Positions 1 through 8,619 are shown, counted from the first letter of the stretch. The stretch: DNA of 64,000 nucleotides from Meiothermus granaticius NBRC 107808 (GCF_003574355.1 NZ_QWLB01000005.1:1-64000); one strand, 5' to 3'. The notes: generated by a model from the letters alone, not told the origin. A program made the numbers and translations.

Positions 1-120
1 CCCCCGGCCAATGCCCCCCATTCCAGCTTCAACGACTGGGCGGTGGTCAGCCCTGCGGATGCCGAGCGCATCCGGGGGGTTGGGCTGTCGTGCCAGATGA
101 TTTTCCTGACCGCGAGATAG
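1..120 (+). CDS. C-terminal end of an unidentified protein (5' end outside window)
   Basis: An open frame enters from the left edge and stops with TAG at 118-120, giving 39 residues that end in MIFLTAR. The tail contains FNDWAVVSP and ADAERIRGVG, but I recognise no family. The next gene starts only 4 bases downstream on the same strand, so the two are probably co-transcribed and perhaps translationally coupled. The call as coding rests on the uninterrupted frame and the tight spacing. Confidence 0.5.
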   Translation, partial: PPANAPHSSFNDWAVVSPADAERIRGVGLSCQMIFLTAR

Positions 121-123
121 CCT

Positions 124-810
124 ATGCTGCCCTCCCTTCTGCGCTGGACGGCCCTGCTTCTCTGGCTCACCCCGGCCCTGGCCTGGTCTCCGGCCCCCGA
201 TCTGGACCTGGCCCAACGGGTTGTGGACGGGGTGTATCGCCGGGGCCACCCGGTACCCACCTTCACCCAGCAAAGCCTGGCGGTTTCTGCGGGGGCCTTC
301 CCTCCTGGAACCGAGGTGGGCCTGCGCTCCGGCCCACCCAGCTGCCTGAGCCACTGGCTGCAATCCCCCAACGACTATGCCCGGTTTGGAAGCCGCCCTA
401 CCCAGCTGATGCTGGCCGGGCAGGCCTATCAGATTGTCCTAGCCGCCCAAACCGCCCGCAACGCCTTCAAGCTCCTCTCCGCTCAGGACGCCCTGGCCAC
501 CGCTCAAGCCCGCTTGCCCAGCGGGCACCTACAGGTGTACCTCGAGATCCAAGGTCTGGCCCAGGAGGCCGGGCGTGAGGCCTACCGCTTGGAAATTCAG
601 ACCGAGAATGCGCTGCTGCCCCCCTACCAAAGGGCCTACCTCGAGGACTGGGAGCAGACCCCGGACGGACGCTGGAAGGGCACCCTGATCTACAGCTTTG
701 ACCTCACCAAAACCAACCTGAACCCTCCCGACAAGCTCACCCTGGTCCTACAAACCGAGGTGACGGGCTGCGTGTATACCCTGGGGGTCAGCCTCTCCGG
801 GTTTTACTGA
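124..810 (+). CDS. Secreted protein of unknown function
   Basis: The 228-residue product begins with a typical signal peptide: a basic residue, a hydrophobic LLLWL stretch and an ALAWS cleavage-like region around residues 18-22. The mature part has two cysteines (in PPSCLSHW and TGCVYTL), which could form a disulfide outside the cytoplasm, and a beta-rich look towards the C-terminus. I do not recognise a named domain. It follows the partial upstream gene by 3 bases, so it looks like an operon member. It is probably periplasmic or exported; the function is unknown. Confidence 0.7.
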   Translation: MLPSLLRWTALLLWLTPALAWSPAPDLDLAQRVVDGVYRRGHPVPTFTQQSLAVSAGAFPPGTEVGLRSGPPSCLSHWLQSPNDYARFGSRPTQLMLAGQAYQIVLAAQTARNAFKLLSAQDALATAQARLPSGHLQVYLEIQGLAQEAGREAYRLEIQTENALLPPYQRAYLEDWEQTPDGRWKGTLIYSFDLTKTNLNPPDKLTLVLQTEVTGCVYTLGVSLSGFY

Positions 811-838
811 GGCCCCCTGCCCGGCGTAAGCTAAGTCC

Positions 839-1591
839 GTGACGGTAGACCTCAATGCCGACGCGGGGGAGTCCTTTGGGCCCTGGAAGCTAGGGCACGA
901 CGAGGAGCTGTTCGGGCTGCTGACCTCGGTAAACCTGGCCTGCGGGTTTCATGCGGGGGACCCCCTGACCCTGCGCCAGGCCATCCGCCTGGCCCAGTAC
1001 CGGGGGGTGGCGGTTGGGGCCCACCCAGGCTATCCCGACCGAGTGGGGTTTGGAAGGCGTCATCTGGAGGCATCCCCCGAGGAGGTGTATGCCGATACCC
1101 TGTACCAGATCGGGGCTTTGGCGGCTTTCCTGCGGGTCGAGGGGCTGCCGCTGCACCACCTCAAGCCCCACGGTGCGCTGTACAACCGGGCCGCCAGGGA
1201 CGCCGAGATCGCCCGAGCCATTGCCCAAGCGGTGCGCGACTACGACCCTACCACCCCCCTGGTGGGGATGGGGGGCAGCGCCCTCGAGACCGAGGGGCGG
1301 GCGCTGGGGTTACGGGTGGTCCTCGAGGCCTTCCCCGAGCGGGGATATACCGCCCAGGGCCTTCTGGCCCCGCGAGGAATGCCGGGGGCGGTCATCCAGG
1401 ACCCCGCAGAGGCAGCCCGCCGGGCGGTGCAGATGGTGCTGGAGGGGTGGATAGAGACCGTGGACGGGCATGAAGTTGCCCTCCGGGCCGAGACCCTGTG
1501 CATTCACGGGGACCACCCCAACGCCCCGCAGATCGCGCGGCACATCCGGGCTGCGCTCGAGGCCGAGGGCATCACCTGCCAAACCTTCTAA
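839..1591 (+). CDS. pxpA: 5-oxoprolinase subunit A (LamB/YcsF family)
   Basis: The 250-residue protein carries the LamB/YcsF hallmarks: NADAGESFGPW at the N-terminus, LACGFHAGDP, VGAHPGYPDR and LKPHGALYN. The family supplies the A subunit of the prokaryotic ATP-dependent 5-oxoprolinase (PxpABC), which opens pyroglutamate to glutamate in the cytoplasm. Length and motifs are normal. I place the start at the GTG at 839; a TAAGCT -10-like box lies at 827-832, so the mRNA may be leaderless. Its stop codon overlaps the next start (TAATG), which couples it to the fused B-C subunit gene. Confidence 0.95.
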   Translation: MTVDLNADAGESFGPWKLGHDEELFGLLTSVNLACGFHAGDPLTLRQAIRLAQYRGVAVGAHPGYPDRVGFGRRHLEASPEEVYADTLYQIGALAAFLRVEGLPLHHLKPHGALYNRAARDAEIARAIAQAVRDYDPTTPLVGMGGSALETEGRALGLRVVLEAFPERGYTAQGLLAPRGMPGAVIQDPAEAARRAVQMVLEGWIETVDGHEVALRAETLCIHGDHPNAPQIARHIRAALEAEGITCQTF

Positions 1592-3096
1592 TGCTCCGGG
1601 GCTTCTACCTTCCCTTCGGGCAGCGGCTAGACCCCGCGGTCAGCGCCCGCATTCACGCGCTGCTGGAGTGCTTGCTGCAGCAGATCCTGCCCGGGGTGAC
1701 CGACCTGGTTCCCGGCTACGCCAACCTCTATGTGGAGTTTGACCCCCTCCGGGTCTCTGGAGCCAAGGTCCGGCGCTGGGTCGCACAACACCTCAAGGCC
1801 CTCGAGGTCAGCCCACTGGAGCATCGGCCCATTCAGGAAATCCCCGTACGCTACGACGGCGAAGACCTCCCCTTGGCGGTGCAGCAAACCGGGCTGAGCC
1901 TCGAGGAGGTCATCCGCCGGCACTCCGGGCCGCTTTACCGGGTGTTTGCCCTGGGGTTTACCCCCGGCTTTGCCTACCTGGGCCCTGTGGATCCCGCCCT
2001 CCGTTTGCCCCGGCGGGCCGAGCCCCGCCGCCGGGTTGCGGCGCACACCGTGGCCATGGCAGGGGAGCAAACCGGGATCTATCCCCTGCCCTCACCGGGT
2101 GGCTGGAATCTGCTGGGTACGGCCCTCGAGGCGGTCTACGACCCTCACCGCCCCCAGCCCTTCCGGCTTCAGGCTGGGGACCGGGTGCGCTTCGTGCCGG
2201 CCAAGGGGCCTACCCCCCCGGAGCCAGAGCCCCTGGAGCTGCTGCCCGGCGGGCTCACCCAACCGGTGCTGCGCCTCGAGGAGCCGGGCTTGCTAGACCT
2301 CCTGGTGGATCAGGGCCGCTTCCGGGTGGGGCGCTATGGCCTGGCCCGTTCAGGGACCTTAGATGCGCTCTCAGCCCAGGCCGCCAATCGGCTTTTGGGA
2401 AACCCGGCGGAGGCTCCGGTGCTCGAGCTGGCGCTGCGCGGCCCCGTTCTCACCGCCCTTGCCCCGGTGGTTCTGGCTTTCGCTGGGTTCGGGTTGCGCC
2501 CGGTGGTCGGGGGCGGGCCCCTCGAGCCCTGGCAGAGCTTCCTCCTGCACCCAGGCCAAACCCTGCGCTTTCAGCCGGAGGGCCCTGGAGCCCGAGGCTA
2601 TCTGGCGGTGGCTGGGGGGTTTGCCTCGAAGCGGTTTATGGGGAGCGCCTCCACCGACCTGCGGGGCCTGATCGGTCGGGCCTTGAGGGTGGGGGATGTG
2701 CTCGCGGCTAACCCCCGGGGGGCTCGAGCCGGGTTCCAAACCAATCCCTGGAGGCTCAACCCGGACTGGCCAATTCGGTTGCTCCCAGGGCCTCAAGCCG
2801 ATCCCGAAGCCCTGCAGGCCCTGACCGGGGCGGCATTTAGGGTCAGCTCCGCCGACCGCATGGGGATCCGCCTGGAGGGCCCGCCCGTTCCTGGGGGGGA
2901 GATCCTGAGCGAGGCCACCCCGCTGGGGGCCGTCCAGGTTCCCCCTGGGGGCGCACCAATCCTCTTACTCAACGACCGAGGGACCCTGGGCGGCTACCGT
3001 AAACCCGCCCTGGTACACCCGCTGGACTGGCCTCGGGTGGCCCAGCTGCGCCCAGGAAGCTGGGTGCGGTTCAGGTGGTCTCCGGCCAACCCCTAA
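1591..3096 (+). CDS. 5-oxoprolinase subunits B and C fused (KipI-KipA fusion)
   Basis: This 501-residue protein fuses two families that are usually separate genes. Residues about 1-215 are the KipI/PxpB part (GFTPGFAYLG, QTGIYPLPSPGGW). Residues about 225-501 are the KipA/PxpC biotin-dependent carboxyltransferase-like part (GRYGLARSGTLDA, RGYLAVAGGF). With PxpA it should form the ATP-dependent 5-oxoprolinase. The frame is open upstream to 1498, but the ATG at 1591 overlaps the pxpA stop and directly gives the conserved N-terminus, so that start is chosen. Confidence 0.93.
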   Translation: MLRGFYLPFGQRLDPAVSARIHALLECLLQQILPGVTDLVPGYANLYVEFDPLRVSGAKVRRWVAQHLKALEVSPLEHRPIQEIPVRYDGEDLPLAVQQTGLSLEEVIRRHSGPLYRVFALGFTPGFAYLGPVDPALRLPRRAEPRRRVAAHTVAMAGEQTGIYPLPSPGGWNLLGTALEAVYDPHRPQPFRLQAGDRVRFVPAKGPTPPEPEPLELLPGGLTQPVLRLEEPGLLDLLVDQGRFRVGRYGLARSGTLDALSAQAANRLLGNPAEAPVLELALRGPVLTALAPVVLAFAGFGLRPVVGGGPLEPWQSFLLHPGQTLRFQPEGPGARGYLAVAGGFASKRFMGSASTDLRGLIGRALRVGDVLAANPRGARAGFQTNPWRLNPDWPIRLLPGPQADPEALQALTGAAFRVSSADRMGIRLEGPPVPGGEILSEATPLGAVQVPPGGAPILLLNDRGTLGGYRKPALVHPLDWPRVAQLRPGSWVRFRWSPANP

Positions 3097-3123
3097 CCCC
3101 CTCCTTTGCGCTACCATGAGGGC

Positions 3124-3501
3124 ATGGAGTCCTTGCCCGCCCCCCTCGAGCACCCCCCGAAGGAAGACCGCAACTGGGCCGTCGCAGCCCACCTGGCCCC
3201 CATCGCCGGTTACCTTGTCGCCATCGGGCAAATTCTGGTTCCCCTATCCATCCTCCTCTTCGGCCCAGACCGCCCGTTTGTCAAGGAGCAAGCCAAGGAA
3301 GCCCTTAACGCCCAAATCAGCTTCACCCTCTACTGGATCGTGGTGGTCTTTCTTTACATCAGCATCATCGGTATCCCGCTGGCCGTTTTGCTGACCCTCT
3401 TCCTGGGCGTTTTCGTGCTCTGGACCATGATCGCGGCTGCGGTGGCGGTCTCGGATGGCCGGCCCTACCGCTACCCCCTGATCGTGCGATTGATTCGCTG
3501 A
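3124..3501 (+). CDS. DUF4870-type small membrane protein
   Basis: A 125-residue protein with the DUF4870 pattern: an N-terminal DRNWAVAAHLAPIAGY segment, then about three hydrophobic helices with FVKEQAKEALNAQ between the first two. The family is a set of small integral membrane proteins of unknown role. The ATG at 3124 has a GAGGG ribosome-binding sequence just upstream and is preferred to the in-frame TTG at 3106. It follows pxpBC by 27 bases but is functionally unrelated as far as can be told. Confidence 0.85.
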   Translation: MESLPAPLEHPPKEDRNWAVAAHLAPIAGYLVAIGQILVPLSILLFGPDRPFVKEQAKEALNAQISFTLYWIVVVFLYISIIGIPLAVLLTLFLGVFVLWTMIAAAVAVSDGRPYRYPLIVRLIR

Positions 3502-3594
3502 GCCAGAGCGCTCCTTACCTATAAAGCTTTGTTCTGGGCAGAACCGGGGACTGCCGATGCCCCATCCCCCATTCCAAGGTTTGGCCAATCCCAA

Positions 3595-3635
3595 AAAGCA
3601 AAAAACCGCTCAGGGAGCTTTTGAGTCCTGAGCGG
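3595..3635 (-). terminator. Rho-independent terminator of tRNA-Pro
   Basis: On the minus strand a stem CCGCTCAGG / CCTGAGCGG (3606-3635) is followed by a T-rich run. It lies immediately downstream of the tRNA-Pro 3' end. Confidence 0.85.
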
Positions 3636-3642
3636 CTTTCTG

Positions 3643-3722
<80 letters not shown>

Positions 3723-3847
3723 AACTGCACGCGAGTGGCCTTGGCCAACCACGCACAGACAAGTCTAGCGACGAACCGCAGTCCCGTCAACTTTTTGCCT
3801 GAGCGCGAGGGCGATCGCTGGAGCAGCCGGCCCCCCAAGTGGGGATT

Positions 3848-3937
<90 letters not shown>

Positions 3938-4056
3938 CCGCCAAGCGATTTACCACTATGGGGCGAGAATTCGCCCTTGTCAAGGGAACATAGGGCATAA
4001 GTCCCAACGACGTCTCCTCCGGTAATTTTGGGTCTAGATCAAGGCTTCCCTACCGC

Positions 4057-5271
4057 TTACCTTGCCCCTCGCACCTGCCGGATCAAGATCGCCCCTAAGG
4101 CGAAACACACCGCGGTGACAAGGAAGATCAGGGTATAGCCCGAACCCCCACTCTGAGCCCCCACACTGCCCAGCCAGGCCCCCAAGCTGCCGGCGAGGAG
4201 CTGCGGGAGGATGCTCGAGATCTGCCAGACCCCCATATCGGTGGCGTGGGCCTGGGGATTCGGAAGCACATCGGAGATCAAGGCCCAATCTACCGATAAG
4301 TAGGCCCCAAACAAGGCTCCAAAGAGCAGCGCGCAAAACAGCAGCCAGGTGAAGTTGGGGATGAGGAACAACAGCATGAGCAGCGCTAAACCACCCCCCG
4401 CGACGTAGATCACCGGTTTACGGCCACGGTGGTCCGAGAGCCGCCCAGCAGGGAGCGCGGCCAGCACAGTTCCCAGGGCAATCAGCAGGCCCATCAGTCC
4501 GGTGGCTTGGGCCGGCTCGCTGGCATACAAGCTGCCTGCAACCGAAAACTTTTGCACCACATCGGCCAGATAGTACAGCAGGTATGTCAGCACCACATAC
4601 TGGCCCAGCATCACCAAAAAGCGGGTCAGCCAGACCCAGCGAAAATCGTTGCTGTACCAAGGGGCCAGCAAACTGGACCCCAATCCCTCTGGGCGCCCCT
4701 TGAGCCCAGGAACCTCCCGCACGAAGGCCACCACCAAAAAAGCTCCCAGCAGATTAATCAGGGCAATGAGTAAGAATTGCCCCTCGAGACCAAGGGGGAG
4801 CAGAACCACGAGCCCAGCCACCACCGAGCCCACCACCTGAAGGATGCCCAGCCAGCCCGAAGCCACCCCCCGCCTCCGGCGGGCCACTAAATCTGGAACC
4901 AGCGAGGCATAGGGCCCGGTTATCGCGTCATCGGAGAGCTGTAGCAGGATATAGGCCACGGCCAGCTGGGCGTAGCTGGAAGCGAAGGCCATCCATACCA
5001 GTGACAGCGCAGTGATTACCGCCCCAAAAGCGATAAAGGGCATTCGCCGGCCCACTCGATCAGACCAGTAACCAAAAACCGGCGGGCCTAAAATCGCCAG
5101 AACCGCGCTCACGATGAATAAAAACCCCAGCCGCCCCGCCCGCTCGGGTTCCGGGCTAAGCTCGGCAATTCGGGTTGGGAGGAGCACCCAAAGCACCAAA
5201 AACCACTTGAAGCTGCTGGAAAACCAATAGGAAGAAAGTACGGCATACCAGGGGTTGCTCTGGGCGCGCAT
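4057..5271 (-). CDS. Major facilitator superfamily transporter
   Basis: The 404-residue protein has about 12 hydrophobic segments. It carries MFS motif A in both halves: GYWSDRVGRRMPF near residue 67 and GRLSDHRGRKPVIY near residue 275. The central region TGPYASLVPDLV resembles proton-linked transporters of the sugar/GPH-like type, but the substrate cannot be deduced. It is monocistronic, divergent from tRNA-Arg, and preceded on its own strand by a TATACT -10 box close to the start, so the mRNA probably has a very short leader. Confidence 0.85.
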   Translation of the reverse strand: MRAQSNPWYAVLSSYWFSSSFKWFLVLWVLLPTRIAELSPEPERAGRLGFLFIVSAVLAILGPPVFGYWSDRVGRRMPFIAFGAVITALSLVWMAFASSYAQLAVAYILLQLSDDAITGPYASLVPDLVARRRRGVASGWLGILQVVGSVVAGLVVLLPLGLEGQFLLIALINLLGAFLVVAFVREVPGLKGRPEGLGSSLLAPWYSNDFRWVWLTRFLVMLGQYVVLTYLLYYLADVVQKFSVAGSLYASEPAQATGLMGLLIALGTVLAALPAGRLSDHRGRKPVIYVAGGGLALLMLLFLIPNFTWLLFCALLFGALFGAYLSVDWALISDVLPNPQAHATDMGVWQISSILPQLLAGSLGAWLGSVGAQSGGSGYTLIFLVTAVCFALGAILIRQVRGAR

Positions 5272-5377
5272 TTGGCTTCCAGTATACGAGGCGGCAGGGT
5301 TAAAGACGCATTGACAGCCTTTAGGCCCTGTGCTACCCTACAGAGCGCCTGCGGATCAAGCGCAGCCACAGCTTAAA

Positions 5378-5454
5378 GGGCGCGTAGCTCAGTTGGATAG
5401 AGCGACTGACTACGGATCAGTAGGTCGTGGGTTCGAATCCTGCCGCGCCCGCCA
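5378..5454 (+). tRNA. tRNA-Arg (anticodon ACG), integration target
   Basis: Acceptor GGGCGCG/CGCGCCC, discriminator G and encoded CCA (5452-5454). The anticodon stem ACTGA/TCAGT encloses CTACGGA, giving ACG. An integrase gene lies about 150 bases beyond its 3' end, the usual position for an element integrated into a tRNA gene. Confidence 0.96.
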
Positions 5455-5477
5455 GATAAAACGAGTACAGCACGGTG

Positions 5478-5506
5478 AAACCCCCAATCACAACGATTAG
5501 GGGTTT
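5478..5506 (+). terminator. Terminator downstream of tRNA-Arg
   Basis: The stem AAACCCCCAATC / GATTAGGGGTTT with loop ACAAC is followed by CCTGGTTTTT. It would end transcription of tRNA-Arg and could also act in the opposite direction. Confidence 0.7.
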
Positions 5507-5524
5507 CCTGGTTTTTGGTCGAAA

Positions 5525-5545
5525 TGTAGCAACCGTGTAGCAACC
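5525..5545. promoter_or_regulatory. Tandem TGTAGCAACC repeats, candidate integrase arm sites
   Basis: The 10-mer TGTAGCAACC occurs twice, at 5525-5534 and 5536-5545, with an 11-bp period. It lies between the tRNA terminator and the integrase gene. Short direct repeats in this position are typical arm-type binding sites of tyrosine integrases; binding here is inferred. Confidence 0.5.
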
Positions 5546-5603
5546 CAGGTGGTGGCCTATGGGCAGCTATGGTACACGGTGTCATCTCAGCCTTGTCTCC
5601 ACC

Positions 5604-6881
5604 CTAGGCCGCGTCGCGGTCGGGCAGACCGTGGGGCAGCAGGTCGGGGGACTCAGGCGCGGCAGGCGCTGCCGTGGCGCTGACCTCGAAGACGTTCTCG
5701 AACAGCTCGCCCTCGAGCAGATGCCGATACACATTGAGGGTAACGGTGGGGTTGGCGTGGCCCATCCGCTTGGACACCACCTCGAGCTTGACCCCATTGG
5801 CCAACAGCACAGAGCCGTAGGTGTGGCGCAGGTCGTGGGGGCGGATGTGCCGGAGCCCCTCCCGCTCGCAGATGCGGGTGAGGGCGTGGTTGGGGGCGTT
5901 GGGCTCGAAGGGGGTGTTGTGCAGGGGGGAGCCGAACAGGTAGAGGCCCTGAACGTCCTGGCCGAAGCTGGCCCGCACGTGCTCGCGGAGGGCGCGGAGC
6001 CTGGCGGCGGTGCCCGGCGGGATTGGCACCACCCGCTTGGAGGTTCTGCTCTTGGGCTTGGTCATGATCCCGCCCCTGACCCCCTTGAGGTTCGACCAGC
6101 TCTTGCCGACCGAGAGCCGGGGCGGGTGGGCCTCGAGGTCGAGGTCGGCCCAGGTCAGGGCCAGAGCCTCACCCTTACGCAGCCCGGTGTCGAGCATCAA
6201 CCGGAACAGCATTCCCATCGGGTGGACATCCTTCTTGTCCAGCAGAGCATCGCAGGCTTTGAGCAGGGCTACCATCTCGGTGGTGTCCAACACCCGGCCC
6301 ACGGGTTCGGAAGGTTCGACGCTGACCTTGACGGCCTCGCAAGGGTTGCGGTGGATCAGCTCGAGCCGCACCGCGTCCTGGAACACGCTGCGCATGCGCT
6401 GCAAGACCATTTTCTGGGTGCGGAGGGTGTAGGGCCTCGGCTCGGGCTGCACCCCCTCGCGCTCCTGGGCCTTGGTGGGCTTGGGTGTCCAGCCCTCCTC
6501 GGTCATGCTGTCCAGCATCCGCCGGATGTGCACCGGTTGAACGGACTGCACCCGCAGTTTGCCCAGGTGGCGCAGGGCGTGGGACAGCTCCCACTCGTAG
6601 GCCGAGCGGGTCTTCTGGGCCTTGCTCACCAGCTCGCGCTTCTTCCACGCCTCGGTGAACTCCTCCACCGTGACGGTGGCGGGGGTGGCCAGCAGGCCCT
6701 TGTTGAACTTGTCCAGGAGGTCGGCCAGCTTCTTGGCGGCCTCAGCCCGGGTAGCTCCGTAGACCGCCTTCCGCTTGGGGTTACCCTGGGCGTTGTGCCC
6801 GAGCGTGACCGCCCCGACCCACTTGCCGTCGGACTCCCGCTTGTACACCGTCCCCTCGTGATTGCCGCGCTTCTTGGGCAT
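5604..6881 (-). CDS. Tyrosine recombinase, phage/ICE-type integrase
   Basis: The 425-residue protein has the full tyrosine-recombinase plan. There is an AP2-like arm-binding N-terminus (residues 1-60), a SAM-like core-binding domain (about 75-200), and a catalytic domain holding TGLRKGEAL (Arg), HDLRHT (His-x-x-Arg) and GHANPTVTLNVY (His/Tyr). All catalytic residues are present, so it may be active. It should catalyse site-specific insertion and excision, with tRNA-Arg as the likely attachment gene. It runs towards the tRNA and lies 10 bases downstream of the XRE repressor on the same strand. Confidence 0.93.
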   Translation of the reverse strand: MPKKRGNHEGTVYKRESDGKWVGAVTLGHNAQGNPKRKAVYGATRAEAAKKLADLLDKFNKGLLATPATVTVEEFTEAWKKRELVSKAQKTRSAYEWELSHALRHLGKLRVQSVQPVHIRRMLDSMTEEGWTPKPTKAQEREGVQPEPRPYTLRTQKMVLQRMRSVFQDAVRLELIHRNPCEAVKVSVEPSEPVGRVLDTTEMVALLKACDALLDKKDVHPMGMLFRLMLDTGLRKGEALALTWADLDLEAHPPRLSVGKSWSNLKGVRGGIMTKPKSRTSKRVVPIPPGTAARLRALREHVRASFGQDVQGLYLFGSPLHNTPFEPNAPNHALTRICEREGLRHIRPHDLRHTYGSVLLANGVKLEVVSKRMGHANPTVTLNVYRHLLEGELFENVFEVSATAAPAAPESPDLLPHGLPDRDAA

Positions 6882-6891
6882 CCCTCCCCCT

Positions 6892-7479
6892 CTAGACGAT
6901 GATCCGCAGCAGCGCCCGCCCGACCAGCCTGGCCCCCTGCTCCAGGGGCGCGATGGCCTCGTCCAGATCCTCCAGCAGGGGCCTGCCCTGCCTGGTGTAC
7001 CCGGTCAGGCGGTACAGGTTCATCTGGCCCTTGGCCGACTCGACCCCCACCCACTCCCCAGGCACCGGCTCGTCCACCCTGGACACCGTGACCAGGATGC
7101 CCCTGTCCCAGAAGGTCAGCAGGTCGCGCGGCTTGTAGGTGGACAGTTCGGGCAGGCCCAGCACGACGCGCTCCTTGCTCCGGTGAACCTCGAGGTGCAG
7201 GCTGCGAACGTCGGGTTCATCCCCCTCGGCCTCGATGCCGGGGAACTCCAGCCCCGTAGCCCGCACGAACTCCTCAGGTGTCCAGCGTAAGGTAGAAAGC
7301 AGGGTGCGCAGCAGCAGGGCCGACAATTCTCTGGGGTCAATCTGGCCGCGCTCGAGCTTGCTCACCCAGGCCTGGGAGCGCTCGAGGCGCAGCCCCAGGT
7401 CGGCCTGCGAGAGTCCTAAACTCTCTCTGCGGTCCTTGAGGGCTTCGCCCACCTTTGCCATGTCCACCGTAGTCGCCAT
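6892..7479 (-). CDS. XRE-family repressor of the integrated element (CI-like)
   Basis: The 195-residue protein has an N-terminal helix-turn-helix (residues about 11-60, with RRESLGLSQADLG and SQAWVSKLERG). A C-terminal domain of about 110 residues may be a sensor or dimerisation part; I see no clear LexA-type Ser-Lys dyad. It is divergent from a small XRE protein across a two-promoter region with inverted repeats, the layout of a CI/Cro switch. Its promoter has a perfect TTGACA and TAATAT with 17-bp spacing. A repressor role is inferred. Confidence 0.82.
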   Translation of the reverse strand: MATTVDMAKVGEALKDRRESLGLSQADLGLRLERSQAWVSKLERGQIDPRELSALLLRTLLSTLRWTPEEFVRATGLEFPGIEAEGDEPDVRSLHLEVHRSKERVVLGLPELSTYKPRDLLTFWDRGILVTVSRVDEPVPGEWVGVESAKGQMNLYRLTGYTRQGRPLLEDLDEAIAPLEQGARLVGRALLRIIV

Positions 7480-7511
7480 TCGGGCCTCCCGTTTGCCGTT
7501 GCAACAGTCAA

Positions 7512-7586
7512 ATATTACTATGGTAATAGAAAAGTGTCAAGTTCATCACGGTGATATTGACAAGGGGGATAAACTCGTTCTACAGT
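7512..7586. promoter_or_regulatory. Divergent promoter/operator region of the XRE pair
   Basis: Minus strand: TTGACA (7540-7535), 17 bp, TAATAT (7517-7512). Plus strand: TTGACA (7557-7562), 18 bp, TACAGT (7581-7586). The inverted repeat ATTAC-N4-GTAAT (7514-7527) overlaps the -10 and spacer of the minus promoter, and ATCAC-G-GTGAT (7545-7555) abuts the plus -35. The two different palindromes could be sites for the two divergently encoded regulators. Confidence 0.75.
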
Positions 7587-7593
7587 AGATTTC

Positions 7594-7827
7594 GTGAAGG
7601 GAGTTGCCACCAACCTGCGCCGCTGCCGCCTAGCCCTAGGGATCACCCAGGAGGAGTTGGAAGCCCGCTCCGGGGTGGCCCAGGCCAACATCTCGCTGTA
7701 CGAGAACGGGCGCATCAACCCCAACCTGCGCAACCTGCGGCGGCTGGCGCGGGCGCTCGAGGTTCCGGTGGACGCGCTGCTGACCGAGAGCAAGAAAGAC
7801 CCAGACGAAATGCCCTACCCACGGTAG
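7594..7827 (+). CDS. Small XRE-family regulator (Cro-like)
   Basis: A 77-residue single-domain helix-turn-helix protein with LGITQEELEARSGVAQANIS and LYENGRINPNLRNL, the classic XRE sequence. The GTG start at 7594 lies only 7 bases after the TACAGT -10 box and has no ribosome-binding site, so the mRNA is predicted to be leaderless. Position and size suggest the Cro partner of the divergent repressor, or an activator of the element's excision genes; neither can be decided from sequence. Confidence 0.82.
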   Translation: MKGVATNLRRCRLALGITQEELEARSGVAQANISLYENGRINPNLRNLRRLARALEVPVDALLTESKKDPDEMPYPR

Positions 7828-8033
7828 GTGTTGACCCCACCGGACGAGTACCCCTAGCGGGGCCGACCCAAGTACAGAGGAAGCCATGAGCCAAGCCAGC
7901 CGATAACCACTCGACCCCTACAGCGCATCTGCCTGGAGTGATTGGGGTCAGGCCGGGCCGACGTTGACTCGGCTCGAGGGTTCGTGCATTCACAGGTGTC
8001 CCAAAACGGGGGCGGCCTCTGCGGGAGGTGAGG

Positions 8034-8408
8034 ATGGGAGCGGTTGCCATTTATGTGGAAGGGTTGGTAAAAGAAGGGCGAACGGGGTGGGCCTTTTTAG
8101 CTCCGGAGGTGGGGCACAGCGATCACGGTTGGATTGAGGGCGGGTGGGACTTGCTGGGGCAGTATCGGGGGGTACTCGAGGGACTGCGTTGGGCGGAGAA
8201 GGTAGGTTATACCAATGTTCTAATTCACAGCAGCGACCCCGTGTTCGTCGTGCAGATGCTGGACGGCCTGGGCGCGGAGCAGACTGAGCTTCAAGCACCC
8301 TGGTGGCAGGTGAAGGAGGTCGAGGCGTACTTCCAACGGGTGGTCTACTTCACCGTGCGGGCGGAGGAGAATCTTGCGGCGGGGGCGCTCGGGCGGCTGC
8401 TCAATTGA
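8034..8408 (+). CDS. RNase H-fold protein, probably catalytically inactive
   Basis: The 124-residue product follows the bacterial RNase HI/RVT_3 pattern. An N-terminal strand has IYVEG in place of the usual VDG, QYRGVLEGLRWA carries the Glu helix, VLIHSSDPVFVVQML carries the Asp strand, and a C-terminal ENLAAGALGRLL stands where the family has N-x-x-AD-x-LA. The first Asp is Glu and the last Asp is Gly, so metal-dependent hydrolysis is doubtful. The start is set by the strong GGGAGGTGAGG ribosome-binding site before ATG 8034. It closes the recognisable integrated element and could be element cargo. Medium certainty on the fold. Confidence 0.55.
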   Translation: MGAVAIYVEGLVKEGRTGWAFLAPEVGHSDHGWIEGGWDLLGQYRGVLEGLRWAEKVGYTNVLIHSSDPVFVVQMLDGLGAEQTELQAPWWQVKEVEAYFQRVVYFTVRAEENLAAGALGRLLN

Positions 8409-8619
8409 AGACAGTAGGGATGACTCTTGGAGCGCCAGCCTGGTTAAGCACAATCAAAATCGGCTTTAAGCGGACAGCAGGCCAACGAAAACATTCCGTT
8501 TTAGCGGGATGCAAAACATATTTCAGCGCGGCTCGAGTAGTGGCGAGGTACTCGCTGCGGTTATTTAGAAACCAGTTCCGACAACTGGACACACCAAAAG
8601 TCAATTGTTTATAAGGGCC

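Noticed and set aside
5280-5330. Regulon box before the MFS gene (CTTTAAC on the minus strand)
   Set aside because: There is no second half-site at 11 bp, and the distance to TATACT does not fit the 10-bp rule.
5559-6902. Long plus-strand open frame (about 447 codons) over the integrase
   Set aside because: It is antisense to a clear tyrosine recombinase with all catalytic motifs; long antisense frames are expected in GC-rich coding DNA.
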